Origin: G963665495 sp963677785
Lineage (GTDB): Bacteria > Desulfobacterota > Desulfovibrionia > Desulfovibrionales > Desulfovibrionaceae
Length of the DNA: 64,000 bases
Assembly (NCBI GenBank): GCA_963677785.2
Contig: CAXXDH010000003.1
Span: 3,844,001-3,908,000, forward strand
Reading direction: 5' to 3'
The notes beneath the pieces were generated by a model. It was given only the letters and a program-made list of their open reading frames with translations, had not been told where the DNA came from and ran no database searches. Positions within the stretch are counted from its first letter, which is position 1. Every line of letters starts with the position of its first letter. The position numbers and the translations under genes are program-made. Positions 38,760 through 47,665 of this stretch are shown here, piece by piece.

Positions 38760-39509
38760 TTAGAACTCAGCCATGAAGGCCTTGTACTTTTCGGTCAGTA
38801 CGACAATATCGACTGCGTAGGCAATATAGCGGAAACCCTGCGAAATCCTTAGCTTGGCGTCTTCCGCATTACGTACGTAGATACCTGTGCACATATTCGC
38901 TTTGTTGCAGACGTCCGCGAAATGTTCAATTGCTCTCTTGACCTGCGGGTGGTCTAGCTCACCAGGGTAGCCGAGCGAGACGGACAGGTCATAGGGCCCC
39001 AGAAAGATGCAATCCAGTCCGGGTACTTTGACTGCATCGGGGAGGATGTCCAGAAAGGCCTTTGTTTCGCAATGGACGATGGTCAGAACTACATCATTGG
39101 CCTTTTTTAAATATTCGTCAAAGTGCTTGCCGTAACCGGTTGCCCGCGTGGGGGCCACGCCACGTACTCCCAGAGGAGGGTATTTGCAATAACTTACAGC
39201 CTGTTCCACTTCTTTCACGGTGTCGATCTGTGGGATTTCCACCCCGCAGGCACCCTGGTCCAGCGCCCGCAGGACAAGTGCGCGGTTCAGCATCCGGGGC
39301 CTGATGATCAGGGATAGATCGCTGGCATCACCGCCGCGAAGCATATCTTCCACAAGTTCATCGTCGAAAGCGGCGTGTTCCAGATCAATTATGCCGAAAT
39401 CCAAGCCAGAGTTGGAGAGAATTTCAGGAACACAGGCGGCCGACATATTGATAAAACTGCCGAACACTGGGCCTTTTTTGAGTTTTTCTTTCAATATGTT
39501 TTGTAACAT
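38760..39509 (-). CDS. HpcH/HpaI-family class II aldolase (249 aa)
   Basis: Family of metal-dependent pyruvate/aldehyde aldolases acting on 2-keto-3-deoxy sugar acids, 4-hydroxy-2-oxo acids or related compounds. Motifs: FGIIDLEHAAFDDELVEDML (metal-binding and catalytic His), ACGVEIPQIDTVKEVEQAVS, GVRGVAPTRATGYGKHFDEY and LDCIFLGPYDLSVSLGYPGE. Length 249 is usual. Last gene of the TRAP operon, behind the dehydrogenase with a 100-bp hairpin-containing gap. The exact substrate cannot be read from the sequence. Confidence 0.9.
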   Translation of the reverse strand: MLQNILKEKLKKGPVFGSFINMSAACVPEILSNSGLDFGIIDLEHAAFDDELVEDMLRGGDASDLSLIIRPRMLNRALVLRALDQGACGVEIPQIDTVKEVEQAVSYCKYPPLGVRGVAPTRATGYGKHFDEYLKKANDVVLTIVHCETKAFLDILPDAVKVPGLDCIFLGPYDLSVSLGYPGELDHPQVKRAIEHFADVCNKANMCTGIYVRNAEDAKLRISQGFRYIAYAVDIVVLTEKYKAFMAEF

Positions 39510-39571
39510 GAAGATACGTCCTTTAGGTTTATGTATTATAATGCGCAGCAGGCAGGCATCTCAGGCCGGAC

Positions 39572-39598
39572 GCGCGTAAGGGGCGCCACCTTGCGCGC
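39572..39598 (-). repeat. Intercistronic hairpin
   Basis: GCGCGTAAGG (39572-39581) pairs with CCTTGCGCGC (39589-39598), 10 bp with one G-T, loop of seven. It sits between the dehydrogenase and aldolase genes with no T run; likely mRNA processing or stability. Confidence 0.5.
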
Positions 39599-39609
39599 GA
39601 CAAAGCGTG

Positions 39610-40599
39610 CTATACCTTCGCCTTGCCGATGACCTCGCGGTTAACCACATTGTAGGCTTCGCCTCCGGAGAGAAAGTGAATTGCGGTCTCCCCGGCCATG
39701 CGTTTCAGAGCTTCAAAAGATTCATACGAACGGTAAGCGATGTGAGGCGTCAGAATGACGTTTTCGCGGCCAAAGAGTTTACCGCAGAGTTCTTTGGGGG
39801 GTTCTTCTTCAAGAACATCCAGGGCCACTCCGGCGAGCTTGCCGCTCTCTAAGGCGCGGATAACGGCCTCGGTGTCTATGAGCACGCCACGAGCGGTGTT
39901 CACCACAAACAGGCCGTCTTTGGCTTTGGCCAGATTAGCATCGTTGACCACGTGAATGGTTTCCGGCGTGGCAGGAGCCATGACCGCCAGGACATCCGAT
40001 TCTTTAAACAGGGTATCGAGATCCACTTTTTGGGCGCCGGTTTCGGCAAAAAAGTTGTCCGGCAGAAATGGATCGTAAGCCAGCAGCGTATAGCCAAGAA
40101 CTTTGGCAAATTCCCCGAGTTTTCTGGCGATGCGTCCATAGCCCAGCAATCCGAGCTTGCGCAGGGATACGCGGCGCATGGTGTAGCCCTCGTCTTCGTT
40201 CCAGACTCCGGCATGCACCCGGTTGTTGTAAAATGTAATTTTGCGTTCCAGGGCGAGAATGCTGCCGAGGGCGTGAATGGCGACTTCTTCAACACCGTAG
40301 TCAGGCACGTTGCAAGCGTAGATGCCATTTTTGGTATGAGCTTCGAGGTCCAGGTTATCCACGCCAATGCCGCAACGGACTACCATACGCATTTTCGGTA
40401 AGTTAGAGAGCACCGAGTCATCCAGCTTTACATAGATGCACAGGCATGCGTCTGCGTCCTGGGCCTTAACAACAACTTCTTCGGGGTTTTTGCAGTCCAG
40501 TACGTCAAAGGCGATTCCTTTGGCTTCACACAACCTGGCGACTTCAGCGTACGCACCTTCCGGGTAATGATGGCCGTCGAGAACAACGATTTTTTTCAT
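39610..40599 (-). CDS. D-isomer 2-hydroxyacid dehydrogenase (329 aa)
   Basis: NAD-dependent oxidoreductase of the SerA/C-terminal-binding-protein superfamily. The Rossmann nucleotide loop is LRKLGLLGYGRIARKLGEFA (GxGxxA form), preceded by VRCGIGVDNLDLEAHTKNGI. Catalytic Arg lies in VVNTARGVLIDTEAVIRALE, the Asp/Glu in VALDVLEEEPP, and His in LTPHIAYRSYESFE. Size 329 is standard. It is 22 bp after the dctM end in the same operon, so it likely reduces or oxidises the 2-hydroxy/2-oxo acid handled by the aldolase. Substrate unknown. Confidence 0.92.
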   Translation of the reverse strand: MKKIVVLDGHHYPEGAYAEVARLCEAKGIAFDVLDCKNPEEVVVKAQDADACLCIYVKLDDSVLSNLPKMRMVVRCGIGVDNLDLEAHTKNGIYACNVPDYGVEEVAIHALGSILALERKITFYNNRVHAGVWNEDEGYTMRRVSLRKLGLLGYGRIARKLGEFAKVLGYTLLAYDPFLPDNFFAETGAQKVDLDTLFKESDVLAVMAPATPETIHVVNDANLAKAKDGLFVVNTARGVLIDTEAVIRALESGKLAGVALDVLEEEPPKELCGKLFGRENVILTPHIAYRSYESFEALKRMAGETAIHFLSGGEAYNVVNREVIGKAKV

Positions 40600-40620
40600 A
40601 TCTTGATCCTTCTCTATTGG

Positions 40621-41907
40621 TTATCGGGCGTTGAGCAGCTGCACCAGGAAGAGCGAGAGCTGCGGGAATATGACAATGAGTCCCAAAGCCAGCAGCATGA
40701 CTGCGATCCAGGGCAGGATGGCTTTGGACATTTCGTCCAGGGATATGTCCGCTATGCCGCATGTGACGAAGAGGTTGACTCCTAAAGGAGGCGTAATGAA
40801 TCCGATGGCCAGGTTCGCCACCATCATGATGCCGAAATGGATGGCATTTATCTGAACGCCCAGCATTACGGGCAGCAGAATGGGAGCGAGGATGATGATG
40901 GCCGCCAGGGTTTCCATAATGCAGCCCACAAAGAGCAGGAGCAGCATGACCAGCAGCATGACCATCAGAGGCGTGCCGGAAAAGGCGGAGATGCTCTGGG
41001 CAAGCGTATCGGGTACGCGGTTGATTGTGAGAATGCGGCCGAAAGCCGTGGCCGTGCCGATGATGATCAGAATGGTCGCCGTGGTGAGCGCGCTACGTGA
41101 GAAAATCTTGGGGATGTCTTTCCAGTGCAGGTCCTTGTAGATGAACATGCCCACGACCAATCCATAAATAACGGCGATTGCTGCGGCCTCGGTGGGGGTG
41201 AACACGCCCGAGTATATGCCGCCAAGGATGACCACCGGCACCAGCAATGCCCATTTCGCATCCCATAGGATAGCGAGTCGTTTTGACCAGGGCACGGTTT
41301 GGTCTGCGTTTCGGTAGCCCCTCTTTTTGGAGTAAAGCCAGGCCCAGCCCATGAGCAGGCCCCCGATGAGCATGCCGGGGATGATGCCGCCGATAAACAT
41401 GTCTGAAATGGAGCGATTGACTGCCACAGCGTAGATAACCATGGGAATACTGGGCGGGATGATAACTCCGATGGCCCCGGCGGTGGCAATCAGTCCGCAG
41501 ACGAAGCGTTTGTCGTACCCCTGGCGCAGCATTTCCGGTACCATGATACCGCCGATGGCGGCCACAGTGGCAGGACCGGAACCGGAGATGGCGGCGAAAA
41601 ACATGCAGCCGAGAATGGTCACTAGTGCCATGCCGCCGGTCAGGGAACCGACAAAGGCATTGGCAGCGCCAAGCAGTCTGTGTGAAATGCCTCCCGTACC
41701 CATCAATTCGCCGGCCAGAATAAAAAATGGTACGGCCATCAACGGAAAGGAATCCAATCCGGTGGTCATGCTTTGGGCCAAATACCGGAAACTTACAACG
41801 TCCGAATGCGCAATGGCTGCCAGGGCCGAGAGCCCCAGCGAAATGCCGATGGGAACGCGCAGCAGCAGGCAGACAATAAGGGCTAAGAAAAGAACAAGTG
41901 TTGTCAT
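40621..41907 (-). CDS. dctM: TRAP transporter large permease DctM (428 aa)
   Basis: DctM is the 12-helix transport subunit of TRAP systems, which use a sodium gradient to import carboxylates and other acids. Family blocks: PFFILAGELMGTGGISHRLL, GSGPATVAAIGGIMVPEMLR, GFITPPLGVNLFVTCGIADI. Length 428 is usual. Start 41907 with CGGAG 5 nt upstream. It lies between dctQ and the dehydrogenase. Confidence 0.96.
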   Translation of the reverse strand: MTTLVLFLALIVCLLLRVPIGISLGLSALAAIAHSDVVSFRYLAQSMTTGLDSFPLMAVPFFILAGELMGTGGISHRLLGAANAFVGSLTGGMALVTILGCMFFAAISGSGPATVAAIGGIMVPEMLRQGYDKRFVCGLIATAGAIGVIIPPSIPMVIYAVAVNRSISDMFIGGIIPGMLIGGLLMGWAWLYSKKRGYRNADQTVPWSKRLAILWDAKWALLVPVVILGGIYSGVFTPTEAAAIAVIYGLVVGMFIYKDLHWKDIPKIFSRSALTTATILIIIGTATAFGRILTINRVPDTLAQSISAFSGTPLMVMLLVMLLLLFVGCIMETLAAIIILAPILLPVMLGVQINAIHFGIMMVANLAIGFITPPLGVNLFVTCGIADISLDEMSKAILPWIAVMLLALGLIVIFPQLSLFLVQLLNAR

Positions 41908-41929
41908 AAAGACTCCGATTTACGCTTTT

Positions 41930-42427
41930 CTATTGTACTTCACTAAAATTGTCCCGATACATCAGGGAAATTTTATTTGCTATGGATTGAATTAATCGAA
42001 TGCAGACAAGGGTAAAACCAGCAGGAAGTGCGCAGTAAACAAACTTCATAGGAATTTCCAGTGCAGGAGTTGATTGTCCGGTAATTCCAATGCGCCTTAC
42101 AATTTCACTGCCATAGAATACTATCAAAACCGCAAAGAACATAAAGAGGAGATCTGCAACTATTGATAGAACTGCTGCTTTTTTCGGTGAGAGAAATGTA
42201 TTTAAAATATCAATGCTTATATGACGATTCTTTTTAACACCATAACTAATGCCAATGTTGACCATCCAAATGAACATGTATCTTGCCAGTTCTTCAGACC
42301 AGGAAAGGGAATCCTGCATTACGTACCGCATTATGACTTGCAGTCCGACGAGAAACGTCATGCCACCCAGCAAGATGATGACGATAACTTCCTCAAGATA
42401 GGTATCCAGCAATTTCAAAAAACGCAT
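41930..42427 (-). CDS. dctQ: TRAP transporter small permease DctQ (165 aa)
   Basis: Four membrane helices: EEVIVIILLGGMTFLVGLQV, then VMRYVMQDSLSWSEELARYM, and NRHISIDILNTFLSPKKAAV. The block 'WSEELARYMFIWMVNIGISY' is characteristic. ATG 42427 is preferred over 42439 because the upstream codons contain GGAGGA as a ribosome site 6-7 nt before it. It bridges DctP and DctM. Confidence 0.93.
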   Translation of the reverse strand: MRFLKLLDTYLEEVIVIILLGGMTFLVGLQVIMRYVMQDSLSWSEELARYMFIWMVNIGISYGVKKNRHISIDILNTFLSPKKAAVLSIVADLLFMFFAVLIVFYGSEIVRRIGITGQSTPALEIPMKFVYCALPAGFTLVCIRLIQSIANKISLMYRDNFSEVQ

Positions 42428-42440
42428 GACTTCCTCCATC

Positions 42441-42466
42441 CGTGCCGGAGCGGCCGCTCCGGCACG
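42441..42466 (-). repeat. 26-bp perfect palindromic hairpin between dctP and dctQ
   Basis: CGTGCCGGAGCGG (42441-42453) and its exact complement (42454-42466) with no loop spacer. Hairpins after a binding-protein gene often protect its mRNA, so that the binding protein exceeds the permeases; that role is inferred. No T run. Confidence 0.7.
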
Positions 42467-42530
42467 ATGACGGTTGACTGACTCTTAATTTGACAGTCCC
42501 CAATTATGGCAACGACAAACTGATGCCGTG

Positions 42531-43526
42531 CTAATTTGTCAGCACCGTCTTTTTGAAGATGTCCACAATTTCGGGGGAGACCCGTTCTTCCGCCATTTTC
42601 AGCGCGGGTTCGATGGCGATCCGGAAAGTGGCACGTTCTTCAGGCGTAAGATCAGTGGCTTCGATACCGCTGGCCAGAATGCCTTCGCGGCATTTGTCTT
42701 CGAGTTTCACGGCAATCCCGCGCTGGTATTCGCGCATTTCCTTGGCGGTCGTGAGGACGATCTCTTTTTCTTCAGGGCTCAGGCTTTCCAGGAATTCCTT
42801 GTTGATGACCGGGATATAGGCGGTGAAGATGTGGTGCGTGTCGGAGATGTATTTTTGCACTTCATAGAATTTGCAGTTGTAGATCAGTGCATAAGGATTT
42901 TCCTGGCCGTCCACCGTGCCCTGTTGTAGCGCGGTGAACACTTCGCCGAAAGACATGGGGGTGGGGTTTGCGCCCAGGGCTTTCCAAGCCGCCATGTGGA
43001 TGGGATTTTCCATGGTCCGAAGTTTAATGCCTTCCAGATCTTTGGCCACATGTATGGGGCGTTTGTTGTTGGTGATATTACGGAAACCATTTTCCCAGAA
43101 GCCCAGGTTCACGATGCCCTTTGTCTCCATTTTTTTATCCAAAGCTTGTCCGAGCGGCCCGTCCAGGGCTTTCCAGACATCTTCTCTTGATCCAAAGGTG
43201 AAAGGAACGTCCAAGATGAACAAATCAGACACGAAAGCGGCCAGGGGTGAGCTTGAGCCTGAGCAGCAGGCGAGGTCGCCGAGCATAACCGCTTCATACA
43301 ATTCGCGGTCATTGCCCAGGGAGGCGTTGGGATAAATTTCGACCTTCAGGTTTCCGTTGGAGCGTGCTTCGACTTTTTCTTTAAAAAAGGTCCAGGCAAG
43401 ATGCATAGCGTCTGTAACTGGAGTGGCATGGCCGACTTTGATGACTTTTTTCGCGTAAGCCGTCTGAACGGTTACGGTGAGAAATAAGGCGCATACCAGA
43501 AGTGACAAAATGTTAGTCGCTTTCAT
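42531..43526 (-). CDS. dctP: TRAP transporter solute-binding protein DctP (331 aa)
   Basis: ATG 43526 chosen (AGGAGA 6 nt upstream). Signal peptide MKATNILSLLVCALFLTVTV with cleavage after AYA; mature KKVIKVGHATPVTDAMHLAW. The substrate-carboxylate Arg region is KLRTMENPIHMAAWKALGAN, followed by EVFTALQQGTVDGQENPYAL. It captures a small acid in the periplasm and passes it to DctQM. The ligand is not known; by operon it should be a hydroxy or keto acid. Confidence 0.95.
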   Translation of the reverse strand: MKATNILSLLVCALFLTVTVQTAYAKKVIKVGHATPVTDAMHLAWTFFKEKVEARSNGNLKVEIYPNASLGNDRELYEAVMLGDLACCSGSSSPLAAFVSDLFILDVPFTFGSREDVWKALDGPLGQALDKKMETKGIVNLGFWENGFRNITNNKRPIHVAKDLEGIKLRTMENPIHMAAWKALGANPTPMSFGEVFTALQQGTVDGQENPYALIYNCKFYEVQKYISDTHHIFTAYIPVINKEFLESLSPEEKEIVLTTAKEMREYQRGIAVKLEDKCREGILASGIEATDLTPEERATFRIAIEPALKMAEERVSPEIVDIFKKTVLTN

Positions 43527-43604
43527 CAGGTTCTCCTTAAGGGCATTTGGGACATTAAACAGAGTCCGCCGGAATGTATCAGCGGACACGGGCCTTACGA
43601 CAAT

Positions 43605-43766
43605 TCAACTTGTAATCAACGACCTCAGTAATTTGATGAGCCGTTTTTTCAACTGTTCAGCAGCCGCTTTTTCCTTTTCACTCAGGGGCATCCGAATGGT
43701 CCCATGAGAAAAAAACTGATTTCGAAACCGGGTTTGCATCACATAGAAAATAGCGGCGCCGAACAT
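43605..43766 (-). pseudogene. Possible remnant of a DapA/NanA-type aldolase gene
   Basis: A 53-codon leftward frame ends with SHGTIRMPLSEKEKAAAEQL, which resembles the C-terminus of dihydrodipicolinate-synthase-family lyases ('G.vRlPL.plseeek..l...L'). Nothing before it matches the barrel. It fills the 270-bp gap between iclR and dctP. Low confidence; it may be chance. Confidence 0.25.
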
Positions 43767-43798
43767 CATGCTGCTGGTTGACGGGATTCTCCGTACAC

Positions 43799-44575
43799 TT
43801 AACGCGAAGCGGAGCGAACACCCAGACTGTGGGAAATCTGCTTGGAAACTTCCATGAGTTTTTCCGCGAGTTCTTCCATGCGATGATAGGGCACTTGGTT
43901 TGACGGACCTGCGACGCTCAAAGATATGGGCGGTCCTTCCAGTCCGTAAACGGGAGTGCCCACACAGCGCGTGCCTGGTTCGGCTTCTTCATCGTCAGTT
44001 GTCCAGCCCCTGAGCCTGGCTTCCTCAATATGCTGTGAGAAGGCTTCGCGAGTGCTGATAGACTTGGGCGTGTCTTCATGCAGTGGCAAGGTTTTGATAA
44101 GTTCAGCGAAAAGTTCGGGGCTGGCTGCAAGCAGCAGGCTTTTGCCCAAGGCCGAGGTATTGAGGGATACGCGCTTGCCTTCCCAAGATTTGACGATAAT
44201 GGCCTGATCGCATTCGACCTTTGCCAGGTACACTCCCTCCGTACCCTCGAGAATTCCCAAATGGCTGGTTAGCTGGATGTCATTGGTCAGTTTACGCATC
44301 AAGGGCAAGGCCTCTTTTCGGACATCCAAATGTTGGATGGATAAGCCTCCCAGTTCGAAGAGTCGTAAACCAAGGGTGTAGCCGCCCTCGGTAGATAAGC
44401 GCAACAAACCATGGCTGACCAGGGTTTTGATGAGCATGTGGGCCGTGCTTTTAGGGAGATCGAGTTCCTTATGAATGGTGGTAAAACTGGATCCGGGGAT
44501 GTGACCGACAAAATCAAGCACGGCCACTGCCCTGGAAATTGCCGGCACCTGGTCGGATTTTTTAGAATCTGTCAT
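43799..44575 (-). CDS. IclR-family transcriptional regulator (258 aa)
   Basis: Winged helix-turn-helix (ISRAVAVLDFVGHIPGSSFT, HKELDLPKSTAHMLIKTLVS) followed by the IclR effector domain (GKSLLLAASPELFAELIKTL; GTRCVGTPVYGLEGPPISLS). Length 258 is typical. IclR regulators respond to small carboxylic acids and control adjacent catabolic genes; the TRAP/dehydrogenase/aldolase operon follows on the same strand. AAGGGC lies 7 nt upstream of the start. GTTC-n-GAAC sites upstream are its probable operators. Confidence 0.93.
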   Translation of the reverse strand: MTDSKKSDQVPAISRAVAVLDFVGHIPGSSFTTIHKELDLPKSTAHMLIKTLVSHGLLRLSTEGGYTLGLRLFELGGLSIQHLDVRKEALPLMRKLTNDIQLTSHLGILEGTEGVYLAKVECDQAIIVKSWEGKRVSLNTSALGKSLLLAASPELFAELIKTLPLHEDTPKSISTREAFSQHIEEARLRGWTTDDEEAEPGTRCVGTPVYGLEGPPISLSVAGPSNQVPYHRMEELAEKLMEVSKQISHSLGVRSASR

Positions 44576-44982
44576 GGAATAGCCCTTAGTTCTTTATTTT
44601 GAATTTAGTTCAGAATATGGAACAAATTTTTTTACAACAAGACCAATACGACATCATTGGAAAGAATTATGTTCAGTATTCATAAATAGTGTTCCCAGAA
44701 TAAATGAAAAATTGAAAAGTTCATTATATAGAACTAAGTTCTAATTTATGAACTCAGAAAAAACTAGAGAAGGTCTGTTCTTGTGTCAAGAAAAAAAACT
44801 GGTTTATAAAAAAGTACATCAACTGCGGTTAGCTAATTTTAATCCAGAGGGAGTGAAAAATTGTGTGAATTATTGCATTGCAGCTGCCGCCGTTCGGCTG
44901 CATCAGGCGGCAGCTGCGAAGGAATGGTCCTTGGTTTCAGTGAAGAGGTAATAGATTACAATTATTGCAATCTGTTAGCTCA
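44576..44982. other. Intergenic region with operators and hairpin (407 bp)
   Basis: AT-rich on the left with the two palindromes. On the right is a 12-bp hairpin GCAGCTGCCGCC/GGCGGCAGCTGC (44880-44891 with 44907-44918, 15-nt loop, no T run). A 67-codon rightward frame (44748-44951) contains the hairpin, lacks a ribosome site and is not believed. Confidence 0.5.
44608..44753. promoter_or_regulatory. Probable IclR operators (two palindromes)
   Basis: Site 1, 44608-44623: GTTC AGAATATG GAAC. Site 2, 44719-44753: nested palindrome with outer GTTCAT/ATGAAC and perfect inner TAGAAC-TAA-GTTCTA (44729-44743); the 16-nt arms match at 13 of 16 positions. Half-site is GTTC/GAAC. Autoregulation by the IclR protein is inferred. 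Confidence 0.55.
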
Positions 44983-46185
44983 TTATAACGAATTCCGGAA
45001 GATCCGTTCCACCACTTGATCGTTCACGGGAATAGGCGCCAGGGGCAGGAGAATGTTGGACAAAGACGAGCTCATGGTCAGTTTGACCAGCTCAGGTATG
45101 TCGGTCTCAGTAAAGTATTCGGACATGCTTGTTTTCTGACCGACAGACGCACACCATTCCTTGAGGCCGTCGACACAGGCGTTGGCTTCGGCAGGAATTC
45201 CCTTGAGATCCGGGACGATGGGCGCGAGTACGTCGGCAACAGCCTCTGGGACGGCCGGATAGATTTCCTTGACCATTGCGGGCATGAGAATGCCCAGACC
45301 GTCGCCGTGGGTAACCTTGGCATTCAGGGTGCTCATGGCGTGTTCCATAGAGTGCGTAATGTGCAGAAGCCCGAGATCGAAACTGATGCCGGCAATCGCG
45401 GATGCGTACATCAGAAAGTACCTGGCAGTCAGGTTGCCGGGCTCGACAATAGCTTTGGGCAGATACGTGGCTACCAGGCCGATGGCCTGTTTGGCCAGGG
45501 CGAAGGAATAGGGATTGGTGCAGATGGTGGTAGCGGCTTCGAGCGAGTGGTTCAGGCTGTCGATGGAGGTCGAAATGGTCTGTTTAACCGGCATGGTGGC
45601 GGTCAGAGCAGGATCTTCAATGGTATAAGTGGCGTATATGTGCGGTGAGTTGATGGCGGGTTTGTCCTCGCCATCGGATTGGGCAACGGCAAAGGCATCA
45701 CATTCGGATCCGGTGCCGTGGGAAGTGTTGATCAGGATGAGGGGAGTGGCTCCGGTGATGGGTTCGCCTTTCTCATAGAATTCAACCGCTTTTTTCCCGG
45801 GATGTTTCATGAGTACGGCCGCGGTTTTGGCCGTATCCATGGAACTTCCGCCACCGATGGCCAGAATGAAGTCCGCGTCCATTTCAAGGCCCGCGGCTGC
45901 GGCTTCTTCGCAATTGTCATAAGTGGGGTTGGGGCGAACTTTGTCGTAATGTTTCCAGGCAGTGGCGTATTTGTTCAGGGCAGGTTCAACCGTATCCCAT
46001 GCGCCGCTGGCTTTGTAGGCGATATTGTCGGTGACAACAAGAATTTTTCCCTGGCCTTTGTTTGTCAAGCCCTCCAGAATTTCATTGACTTTCTGAACGG
46101 CACCCACACCGAAATACGTCACAGGGCGTGTAGGTTGCAGGACGAATATGTTGTTGATGTTTAGTTTTCCTTCCCAATTGCTCAT
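44983..46185 (-). CDS. Iron-containing (group III) alcohol dehydrogenase (400 aa)
   Basis: NAD(P)-linked, Fe(II)-dependent oxidoreductase. Coenzyme-binding GGGSSMDTAKTAAVLM, the NTSHGTGSECDAFAVAQSDG block and metal ligands in SIDSLNHSLEA, HITHSMEHAMS and VTHGDGLG are all present. Start 46185 (MSNWEGKLN) follows GGAGAG at 6 nt; the frame opens at 46197. In Desulfovibrio such enzymes oxidise ethanol, glycerol-type or hydroxysulfonate alcohols; which one is not readable here. A TetR-family gene lies 120 bp upstream on the same strand. Confidence 0.93.
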   Translation of the reverse strand: MSNWEGKLNINNIFVLQPTRPVTYFGVGAVQKVNEILEGLTNKGQGKILVVTDNIAYKASGAWDTVEPALNKYATAWKHYDKVRPNPTYDNCEEAAAAGLEMDADFILAIGGGSSMDTAKTAAVLMKHPGKKAVEFYEKGEPITGATPLILINTSHGTGSECDAFAVAQSDGEDKPAINSPHIYATYTIEDPALTATMPVKQTISTSIDSLNHSLEAATTICTNPYSFALAKQAIGLVATYLPKAIVEPGNLTARYFLMYASAIAGISFDLGLLHITHSMEHAMSTLNAKVTHGDGLGILMPAMVKEIYPAVPEAVADVLAPIVPDLKGIPAEANACVDGLKEWCASVGQKTSMSEYFTETDIPELVKLTMSSSLSNILLPLAPIPVNDQVVERIFRNSL

Positions 46186-46305
46186 AACACTCTCCATTTT
46201 GTATTGTTCGGAAGTTATTGAAAAGCTATCTGGGGCGGGACAATAGCGCGTTAGTCATCTCAGATCATAGGCTGCTCCTTGGTTCCGGTTATTTTCAAAA
46301 AGCGC

Positions 46306-46974
46306 TCAATGGCAGTTGAGCCACTTACTGGCAAAGCTGTTGTTTTGTGAACATCTGTTTTTTATTCGGTAAAATTTTTTTTTTGTCATCAGGGATTGTT
46401 TAAAAATCGTCCAATTGGCATTTGTTTGTTTTTCAAAGTCGAACTGGTGCAGTTCGCGACTTTTGAGCATGCTCGGCATAATATACAGACAGATGAAAGA
46501 AATAATGATTTGTTCGGTGTCGAGTTTAGTCGCAATCAGGCCGTGCTTTTTGCCGACATCGATAATTTCAGCAAGACTCTGCCTGTCTTTTGCCACTTCC
46601 CGGCGCATGCGTTCCCCCAGTTCCGGGTGCTCGAAATTGACGAAATCTGAAAAGTAGATAAGGGCAAGGCCCCGGTATTGTTTTAAAAGAGATATATAGG
46701 ATAAGTAGATTTTTTCCAGTGCATCCAGTGCATTAGTTGAATTTTGACGTGCCTTGTCAATGCTATCCGTTCTCATTTCAAAGAGAAGGTCCAAAAGAGC
46801 GGACATGATTGCCGCTTTATTTTTGTAATGGCGATACAGCGAGGATGCTGTAACCCCGACTTCGGCAGCTACATTTCGTACTGTAAGTGCATTAACACCG
46901 CGAGTAATGATGATTTTTAAGGCAGCATCGATAATTTGTTCTTGGCGAACGCTTGTATGCAACTTAATAGTCAT
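46306..46974 (-). CDS. TetR-family transcriptional regulator (222 aa)
   Basis: HTH residues 8-55: QEQIIDAALKIIITRGVNAL, VRNVAAEVGVTASSLYRHYK. Helical ligand domain with IYLSYISLLKQYRGLALIYF. C-terminal ~20 residues are basic and may be an extension. It is on the same strand as and just upstream of the Fe-alcohol dehydrogenase, and diverges from the RND operon; either could be its target. Ribosome site is weak, leader AT-rich. Confidence 0.85.
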   Translation of the reverse strand: MTIKLHTSVRQEQIIDAALKIIITRGVNALTVRNVAAEVGVTASSLYRHYKNKAAIMSALLDLLFEMRTDSIDKARQNSTNALDALEKIYLSYISLLKQYRGLALIYFSDFVNFEHPELGERMRREVAKDRQSLAEIIDVGKKHGLIATKLDTEQIIISFICLYIMPSMLKSRELHQFDFEKQTNANWTIFKQSLMTKKKFYRIKNRCSQNNSFASKWLNCH

Positions 46975-47665
46975 ATTTTTTTAATATACGATGCTTTATA
47001 ATTAGTAAAGAGGGGGACACCAATCAATTAGAAAAAAATCATGTGTAAAATCAGACTTAGTGCTGATAAATTATAATGAACATGTAAAGAAAGAATCCCA
47101 AAAAAATAATCGTTGTTTGTATCTTACTTTGATTATTGTATTTATTTTTGAAAATATCAGTATAAAATAAGCAGGATTATTTGTTTAAGTTTAAAAGTAC
47201 ACTATTTTTTACAAAATCGTAAAATACAAAAAGTTTTAAAGCGTGGAATTGTACGGAGTTATCTGGTTTGTATGAGATAGGAACAAGAATGATTCCTTCG
47301 TTTTTTGTTTGAGGGGGACCGTGGTTGTGCGGAGAATGCAAGCTGCTTCATAAAAGTTTTGCTGTTCAGGGCACGTATGTTCAAATGAAAAAAATTTACG
47401 TGGTACGTGTTTCAGAAAAATCATAGCTGGACAGATCGGTTCCGTTCATTTGCCAGAAGTCAATCTTTTCCTGTTTATTCGGCGCCAGAGCGGGTATCCA
47501 TAGTACGTATTAGAAATGAGATTAAATAAAACCAAGAGAAAAGAGACTGGCTTCCAATTCCATTGTGCATTATGTTCACTAACAGCTGTATTTTGGACGA
47601 GATCAAGCAAGGAATGCGCAGCAGCGGATGGACCTGTTATTGTGTTATGATGGAGGATTGCGCGT
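46975..47665. other. Long AT-rich intergenic region (691 bp)
   Basis: Markedly more AT-rich than its flanks from 46980 to about 47230. No gene, repeat or strong hairpin seen; leftward frames at 47236-47424 and 47446-47799 lack ribosome sites. It likely carries the divergent TetR and RND promoters. It may be a xenogeneic remnant. Confidence 0.4.

Noticed and set aside
44748..44951. 67-codon rightward frame beside the IclR operators
   Set aside because: Overlaps the operator, includes the hairpin and has no ribosome site.
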